Shown here one piece after another: positions 58,073-64,000 of a stretch of 64,000 nt of DNA (positions are counted from its first letter, which is position 1; the number at the start of each line of letters is the position of its first letter). Source of the DNA: Peronospora farinosa (lineage: Eukaryota; Oomycota; Peronosporomycetes; Peronosporales; Peronosporaceae). The DNA is taken from the NCBI GenBank assembly GCA_947646735.1, contig CANTFK010000528.1, positions 62,001-126,000 of the forward strand, in the 5' to 3' direction. Under the pieces are notes generated by a model. The model had not been told where the DNA came from, made no database searches, and saw only the letters and a program-made list of their open reading frames with translations. The position numbers and the translations under genes were made by a program.

Positions 58073-59063
58073 ATGACAGGTGGACAATATCTGCGACGTG
58101 GTACGACTAGCGGAAGGCGCTCGATTGTATCAACTACAGCAGCAGCAGCAGTGAGGCCTCCAAGTGGTCGAAAGAGTGTGTTATTAGACGGCAACAATGC
58201 ACTCTATCATTTTTACGATCCATTGTCAACCGTCGAGCAGTACGTAGAACAATGGCACTTTCGTCGCATTTGCTGCCCCGAGTGAATGAATGCTCTTGTT
58301 TAACTTGAATTGAATGCACAGTAATGGAATTCAAACGAGTGCAGTGGATGGACTGATGCGACTATTGCGAAGAATGGACAAAGTACATGCGCCTCAGCAC
58401 ATTTCCGTCGTGTTTGACTCGAAACAGCGTCTCACTACTCGAGGAATTTTACAACCAAGCTACAAGAGAGACCGAGCTCCGACGCCACGTTCACTGGTAT
58501 CACAGTTTGCATACGCCAAGAAGATCTTGGAAATGGCCAAAGTGAATTGTATTGAGTGTCCGGGACTAGAGGCAGATGACATCATTGCCTCTTACTCGAC
58601 TCAGTACACAGCCGTAGGGTTTGACGTGCTGCTCGTTTCCAATGATAATGACTTCTTACAGCTTGTGCAGGGCGGTGACAGTGCCAACCTGTCTGCTACA
58701 TCTCCTGTGGTGGAACTCTACCAACCATCCAAACGCCGGTACGTCCGCGAGCGAAATATAAGAGCGAGGTTTGGATTGCATCCCAAGTTGCTTCCTGATT
58801 TCCACGCACTTTGTGGTCACAAATGGAAAAAACTTCCGAGGGTGGACAACTTGGCCGATGACGTGGCGGTACAGTTGCTTACCCAGTATGGCGGACTCTA
58901 TCCGTTGTTGCGCCATCTAGACGAACTCGACGATTCAATACTGTGCAATACATTAAAGCGGTGCATCACCTCTATTGAATCCTCCTACCGGATGGTCAAA
59001 CTTGTCGACTCGGTCACTTTGCCCGTAGCGATCGAGAAATTGCATCAACCCCAGTTCAAATAG
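58073..59063 (+). CDS. 5'-3' exonuclease (Pol I N-domain/FEN type)
   Basis: Two exons, 58073-58239 and 58322-59063, joined in frame, 302 residues. The first 35 residues are rich in Arg, Ser, Thr and Ala with no acid, a likely mitochondrial presequence. Then come the PIN/FEN-fold motifs: LLDGNNALYHFYDP (first metal-binding Asp), HISVVFDSKQRLTTR, a basic arch segment (PSYKRDRAPTPRSL), LEADDIIASY (central Asp pair), VLLVSNDNDFLQLV (second metal-binding Asp cluster) and a helix-3-turn-like region (PKLLPDFHALCGHKWKKLPRVDN, where bacterial enzymes have G-D-x-x-D-N-I-P-G-V). The family removes flaps and RNA primers. No polymerase domain is attached, so this is a stand-alone exonuclease, plausibly for organelle DNA. 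Confidence 0.83.
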
Positions 59064-59167
59064 TGTTCACGTTATACCAAACAAAACAACCAACACCACC
59101 AGACAGAAATAGAGGTAAAAGACCATTTAAAGCAGTAAAGTGACTCAACTTAGCTTTGTTCACCTCG

Positions 59168-62100
59168 TCACGCATCGACTGTCATATCCTCTGCCTCGTC
59201 AATTGTTTGGTTATCACCCGTTGCCTCCTTAATACCGTTGAATTGCCCAATATGATTAACTGATACGGGCTTCGTCTCGATTTCTCGACGCTCATCACCT
59301 TCGCTACCTCCACCGCTGCTTTCTTGAATACCTGCCCGAGTCTCCTTGCTTTTCATTTTAATAAGATCAAAACGCTCTTTTGTGCGGCGCGTAGAAAACC
59401 ATGTCTCGATCTGCTGCATCGTCAGTCCCATGGCATTTGCAGAGTATTCGTTGATGTGGTCAACTTGGTTCAAAATCTTCAGTAATTCCTCCAGTCGAGC
59501 CATAGTCGGTCGCGGGTTCTTTTCGTACTCCTCAATAATTGTGGCTAGCTGCTTTACATTAAAGAACCGCCCTGCGTGTATGCTGCCTGCCACCTCATCA
59601 TCGCTCTTTTTTGTAATCATTGCATTCTTGTATTCCGCGGCTGCAGCCTCAGAAGGAGCAGGCTGGACAGGTGTCTCCACTTTGGGACGTTTGACGCTGA
59701 TATTGTCGTCGCCGGACAGTCCTTTCCGCTTAGCACCAAAGACACTAAGACTAGGGGTCATCGAATTCAGTGTGGACTTCGTACGCCCTTTGTCAGATAA
59801 ATTGTCGTCATCCGACTCCGTGTCGCTTGAGCTAGACGAGTTTAACACAGCGTCTTCAATGTGCAAATCCGCACCACTCAAAGCCTGAGGAGGCTGGTTT
59901 GCCGAGCGCCGCTTATAAAACCAGCAGCGAATTTGCTTGTAATCAATCGACCGCTGGGCTGCATCGCTTGACGGGTCCATGGACGCAATCCCATTTAATC
60001 GCGCCGCGATTTTATCCAGCTTTTTCTTGCTTGGTGTGTCTTCCTTGTGAAAATACTTCTCAAGCTTCACCAGCTGAGCCAGAGAGAACTTGACACGTGG
60101 TCGCCGCGATTCCGGTGAAGGCGCTGGACCTGAAATTGGTGAAGACCCGGGAGTTCCAGGCAAAGATTCTGTGTCCATGCTTAGCAACAAAGGCCGTGAT
60201 TTTTCTTTTCGTTTCTTGCTACTGATTGTCTCCCCGACCATTGTCGCGACCACGGTCGGTGTATCACCATTCTCCGCTATAAACTGAAACTCTTCCTGTA
60301 ACTTCTTCGTCTGTCGCACAAGCTCTTTGTTGTCTTTGTGCGCTAGGAGAACTAATTCCAATTGCTGCTGAATGCCCGATTCAATCAGGATGACGTGGGG
60401 AACAATAAGCGACAAGAGTAACTCGATAATGTCAGTGAGTTCCTCAGCGGGCGCATCTTCCTCCAGCAACTTCAGCATTTTCATCTTAATATGTAATACT
60501 TCCTCCATGCCCAAGGGTTTTGACGGTCCAGTGCGCGCATTCTTGTACGGAACATGTAATCTTTCTCGCGCGCGCTCAATTGCAGCAGTGCGCAGCGCTC
60601 TGGTTTCTTCTTCGCTCTTACCAGCGTCACGCGCATCTTTAATAGTCTTCCTCACGGAAGCCACATAATCAATTCGTATGCGCTTCTTTTGGCCACTGGA
60701 TCCAAAAGAACTGGGATACCTAAGGTTTTCAATCCCATCCTTAGTTGCGTTCACCAACTCACTGTTTGCTTTTCCTGTGCCAGACAGGCTAGCTCTAGAT
60801 ACCCTTCCATATATGGATTGATCCGCAGTATTTGCGATAAGAGCCATGTCCGCTTCGTCGACAACTTGGCCGGACCCCTGTCCATTCTCACGCATCCGTG
60901 ATACGCGTGCCTCGAGCACTTCTTTAGCCTCGTCAATATATGCGGCTTTCATCTTCTTAACACTGTCGGCATCCATGTCAGTAGTTGAAATGTCCTTCAT
61001 CTTCAGGCGCATGTAATCAAGGCGCTCTTTTGCACGTCGGTTGTCAAACCAAATGCGAATTTGCTTCACTGAGATACCCTCGGGTTGCAATTCCGGATCC
61101 GCATAGTCGGGGCAATTTATGATGCGATACATCGAGTGAATCTCACTAGACTCTGGTCGCGATGACCGCTGGTACCATTCCTCCAACTTCTGAATCTGTT
61201 TCGATGAATACAAGCGGCTGGCGCCACTCTTTCCCTTCGATCCCGACGCAGATCGGCCTCCTGTTCCAGTTGATCCCTGCGATTTTCTAGATCCGCTACT
61301 TGACGCCCCCTTGCGGTCTTCGTTTGGTGCTACCACAACCTCTTTCATTAAGTCAATCTCAAACTGGATACCTGCAACCTGCAGTTGCTCAAAAAGCTGC
61401 TTTAAAGAGCCCAACCCATTGTACACGCGACGCAATAGGATATCCTTCTCAGACACTGTTGATGACGCCGCGGCGTTCCATCCAGCTGGAGTTCTATTGC
61501 TACCATCTGCGTGCGGATTGTTGTCGTTTGTTGCAATAATCTGGGCAGAAGACGCAGAAGATGCATGCATTGACGACGATGTAGGGACCAGCAGAAACGG
61601 AGGCGGGGAAGGAGATGACACTTGCTGTTTCTGCTGCATATGCTTCACATCATAATTGCTGTTGCCAGAGCTAGCATCGTAAACGACTCCATGTAAAGGG
61701 CTTTCAAGCCAAGTCGGACCCATGATGCTGTTAATCTCTTTTGTGAGTGTTTGCGAGATGTGCAGCATCTCCACTGTTTGCTCCAGTATCGTAGCATTTA
61801 TATTTTTTCCCGCGCGCAAGGCTAGATCAGTCAAACGCTGTACTTCGAACTCTGTTTCCGCACCTGTTAACCCTCCACCTAGCCCGTATCTATCATCGTT
61901 ATCCATCTTGCCTCGTATCATAGATGAGGATTTCACGACGCGGTTCACGCGTCCCTTAACAGAAGAATCGACGCGTTGCTGTTTGCGAGGGGTGCTGGTA
62001 GATAGTTTCTCAGCTTGATCACTCTTTTCAGTAGGTTCGCAGTCTGGACAATACCATTGGCGATTAGGTCCCTGTATCACTTTCGAAAACTGTTGCCGAA

Positions 62101-62830
62101 AGCAGCTCGTATGGTACATGCATTTGCACTGAACACATAACAGTGCACGTCGTCCATTGCGTGGTTCATGACACACTTCACACTCTTTCCGTGCAACAGT
62201 ACGACGACGTGCTGCAATGATTGTACCTACATTAGAGGTACCTGACTTGAGCAATAGAGTTGTAGGGTTTCTTTCCACATTTTCAATACTGGTGATATCA
62301 AGATTAGGCGATAAGACGCGGTTGAAAGCCGCTTCAGATGTCAAGTCCGTCTCGTTGTGCATTGGCATTTGCTTGTGATTATTATCCTCGTCCAAATTAA
62401 AAGGCGAAAGAATCTGCGACAATTTTGCAGTCTTTGAAATTGTATCGTCCTCTTCATCAGTCTCAGGACGTCGAGAGGTAGCACTGCTGTCTAACTCATC
62501 GTCAAAAGGGGCTTTAGTTGAATCGTCGTCGTCGTCATCCTTTTTGGCTTTTACACCACCTTCTTCACCATTTTTTGTATCTTTTCCTGCAATCGATTTT
62601 ACTTGATGATGGTGGATCTGATCCAAACAATGGGCACTGGGTCTTACTGCTGGTAAGAAAAGACCCTTCCTATCGCTTTTATTAGACACCGTATCTTCGT
62701 CTTCGTCCTCTGAAACATCATCATCATCATCTGAAGTCGAATGAAGCTTGCTTTTATACACTAGTAGTGCCTTTTTGCGCTCTGTCGCGTCGTTTATCAC
62801 CATCTTTTCCTCCATCTCAACGTCTCCCAT
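59168..62830 (-). CDS. PHD finger plus three homeodomains
   Basis: Single-exon 1220-residue nuclear protein from ATG 62830. The N-terminus has acidic runs (DDDDDVSEDEDEDT). A PHD finger spans 217-264 with the Cys4-His-Cys3 pattern (CEVC ... CVQC ... YHTSC ... WYCPDC); PHD fingers read histone tails. Three atypical homeodomains follow: 538-603 (WFDNRRAKER), 911-976 (WFYKRRSAN) and 1086-1153 (WFSTRRTKER). Each keeps the W-F-x-x-R-R recognition helix, and loop lengths between helices suggest TALE-like or expanded forms. Between them lie Ser-rich linkers and helical segments (about 720-850). Probably a chromatin-linked transcription regulator. It converges on the exonuclease gene, with 104 bp between stops. 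Confidence 0.9.
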   Translation of the reverse strand: MGDVEMEEKMVINDATERKKALLVYKSKLHSTSDDDDDVSEDEDEDTVSNKSDRKGLFLPAVRPSAHCLDQIHHHQVKSIAGKDTKNGEEGGVKAKKDDDDDDSTKAPFDDELDSSATSRRPETDEEDDTISKTAKLSQILSPFNLDEDNNHKQMPMHNETDLTSEAAFNRVLSPNLDITSIENVERNPTTLLLKSGTSNVGTIIAARRRTVARKECEVCHEPRNGRRALLCVQCKCMYHTSCFRQQFSKVIQGPNRQWYCPDCEPTEKSDQAEKLSTSTPRKQQRVDSSVKGRVNRVVKSSSMIRGKMDNDDRYGLGGGLTGAETEFEVQRLTDLALRAGKNINATILEQTVEMLHISQTLTKEINSIMGPTWLESPLHGVVYDASSGNSNYDVKHMQQKQQVSSPSPPPFLLVPTSSSMHASSASSAQIIATNDNNPHADGSNRTPAGWNAAASSTVSEKDILLRRVYNGLGSLKQLFEQLQVAGIQFEIDLMKEVVVAPNEDRKGASSSGSRKSQGSTGTGGRSASGSKGKSGASRLYSSKQIQKLEEWYQRSSRPESSEIHSMYRIINCPDYADPELQPEGISVKQIRIWFDNRRAKERLDYMRLKMKDISTTDMDADSVKKMKAAYIDEAKEVLEARVSRMRENGQGSGQVVDEADMALIANTADQSIYGRVSRASLSGTGKANSELVNATKDGIENLRYPSSFGSSGQKKRIRIDYVASVRKTIKDARDAGKSEEETRALRTAAIERARERLHVPYKNARTGPSKPLGMEEVLHIKMKMLKLLEEDAPAEELTDIIELLLSLIVPHVILIESGIQQQLELVLLAHKDNKELVRQTKKLQEEFQFIAENGDTPTVVATMVGETISSKKRKEKSRPLLLSMDTESLPGTPGSSPISGPAPSPESRRPRVKFSLAQLVKLEKYFHKEDTPSKKKLDKIAARLNGIASMDPSSDAAQRSIDYKQIRCWFYKRRSANQPPQALSGADLHIEDAVLNSSSSSDTESDDDNLSDKGRTKSTLNSMTPSLSVFGAKRKGLSGDDNISVKRPKVETPVQPAPSEAAAAEYKNAMITKKSDDEVAGSIHAGRFFNVKQLATIIEEYEKNPRPTMARLEELLKILNQVDHINEYSANAMGLTMQQIETWFSTRRTKERFDLIKMKSKETRAGIQESSGGGSEGDERREIETKPVSVNHIGQFNGIKEATGDNQTIDEAEDMTVDA

Positions 62831-63067
62831 TAATTAAACGGTATTAATGTTATGGTAGGCGGGGAAGGAAGGGTATAAGGTGATAATTCGTACAGTACAG
62901 TCTCGAGTAAGTTCGAAGAAGATTTTTACTGATTTGTGTGTGTGACACGGATGTACAAAACAACAGGTAAGTCACGTATCCGATATCCTCCGATACTTGA
63001 TATATTTGTTAAACAAAAAAACTATATATATTAATTGCCAGAGAATTGACGAGTCGATTCAGGAGCC

Positions 63068-63335
63068 AAAAAAAGATGGGGATTGTCTGCATCTTTTAAG
63101 AGCATAGTATAGTGAATAGCGAGAGACATGCTGTTTAATTTAGCCAGTTACCAAACAGATATTCATATCTGAACTTATGAAAAAAAGGGAATTGTCTGCA
63201 TCTTTAAGTTCATAACATTGTAAATTGAGACACAAGAGGATTTGCTTTTCATTTTTAGCCAGTAGCAAGCAGATATTTGTATTGAACTTGTGGCTGTCTA
63301 AAAAAAAGATGGGGAGTGTCTGCGTCTTTTAACGA
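63068..63335. repeat. Tandem repeat, about 115-bp unit
   Basis: Starts of units at about 63068, 63180 and 63300, each with a poly-A run followed by gatgggga/tgtctgcatctttt-like sequence and an internal tagccagta.c.aacagatatt segment. Two full units and one partial, diverged by about 20-25 percent. Noncoding, between the homeobox gene promoter and the effector pseudogene. Confidence 0.7.
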
Positions 63336-63505
63336 GATTGGTGCCAGTAAAAATGAACATACAAAATTGCTGTATATTATCGCCACTACAAACCAACTAA
63401 TACTGTACTTTTCTGGCATCTAATCACGGATGAGGTCTTACAGTACATGCTCCCTCCCCACTCTTCATTTTACTCTGAAACCTCCACATCGCTTTAATTT
63501 TCACG

Positions 63506-63871
63506 ATGCCGATCAAGGCCAACAAAATGTCGCTTGCAAAGATGCTGTTTGTTATCATGCTCGTGGTTCGTTGGACCATGGGAACGGCGACGGCAGATCT
63601 GCCACCAGAGGATGCCCCACGCACCTTACAGGCATCGGATACATTGTATGTGGATCTGACACCTCTTGCCTTGAGATAGAAGAGATACTTGAGGTCGGCC
63701 GTGAACATGATGACAATCACCACTGAGGAGTTGAATAAAATATCTGAAGTGGGAGTTGACGGACTTAAAAGCCTTGTGAAAAAACAGGAGACAACCCCTC
63801 TGCCACACTGCGTCGAAGTGTTAAAACGATTCCCTTTGAAGATATGTCACGTTCTCGAAGGCTATGGTGGC
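63506..63871 (+). pseudogene. RXLR effector pseudogene, truncated
   Basis: Paralogue of the effector at 8483. It shares the signal core (SLAKMLFVIMLVV versus SLAKALIIIMLVV), a Pro-Glu-Asp-Ala segment, SDTLYVD versus SDTLHVD, and the KRYLRS motif. Codon 58 is TAG where the intact gene has a Gln codon, directly before KRYLR, so translation would end before the translocation motif. About 60 codons further on, the body is cut by a family B LTR at 63872. The region after RYLR (TITTEELNKISEVG...) is not closely similar to the intact paralogue. Non-functional as a full effector; a secreted 57-residue stub remains possible. Confidence 0.85.
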
Positions 63872-64000
63872 TGTAACGGGGTTACACGACGGTTGTAACG
63901 TCTTTCCGAGAGTTTACGCTTAAACTCTCCTTTGTATTGCATATAATGCATTATTATACTTCTCGTTAGAGAGGTATTAAGTATGAGCGTTAAGATACGG
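63872..64000 (+). repeat. Family B LTR, opposite orientation, partial
   Basis: Reverse complement of the last 129 bp of the family B LTR (tgtaacggggttacacgacg...), here with single-base differences such as an a for g near 63897. It runs off the window, so it could be a solo LTR or the 5' LTR of a plus-strand element. Confidence 0.9.

Overview
The window looks like oomycete nuclear DNA, most likely a downy mildew or Phytophthora relative. The reasons are a secreted RXLR-type effector gene, a broken paralogue of it, short GTACGT/GTRNGT...YAG introns (65-112 nt), very compact head-to-head and tail-to-tail genes, and chromodomain Ty3/gypsy and Ty1/copia elements of the type that fill effector-rich oomycete compartments. 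Genus cannot be decided from the sequence alone.

Layout. 1-5723: a minus-strand, degenerate gypsy element (family A, copy A1) running off the left edge, with its LTR at 5124-5723. About 6440-7560: a decayed LINE reverse-transcriptase fragment. 8483-9718: an RXLR effector. 10952-20845: a gene island holding a C1/multi-C2 membrane protein, two hypothetical multi-exon genes, V-ATPase subunit B, and a small coiled-coil protein that may be mitoribosomal mS26-like. 21700-53801: a nested transposon block. A decayed gypsy copy (family F) is split by a nearly intact 7.98-kb gypsy element (family B, 22721-30699). Next come a gag-protease fragment of gypsy family C cut by a small LTR (D), a long decayed copia element with a GATC-rich LTR, another decayed gypsy carrying a rearranged C LTR, and gypsy copy A2 (42799-53801), itself carrying two solo C LTRs. 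54714-62830: a second gene island holding a J-domain protein, an STK16-like kinase, an organelle-type 5'-3' exonuclease and a PHD plus triple-homeodomain regulator. 63506-64000: an RXLR pseudogene, stopped just before its RYLR motif and cut by a family B LTR.

Most notable: gypsy families A and B both carry an extra open reading frame on the opposite strand, between the 3' LTR and the end of pol and overlapping the pol 3' end. The two antisense products appear related (a shared acidic motif, a basic middle and a C-terminal coiled coil), which suggests a conserved antisense accessory protein of these chromoviruses. Other points: a 31-residue tandem repeat in the family B polyprotein linker; family C LTRs whose copies hold different minisatellites; and near-identical LTRs on the coding-dead A2 copy, implying recent trans-mobilisation or conversion.

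Exon models were built by eye from frame continuity, splice sites and domain fit. Element boundaries come from TG...CA ends, duplicated target sites and primer-binding sites.
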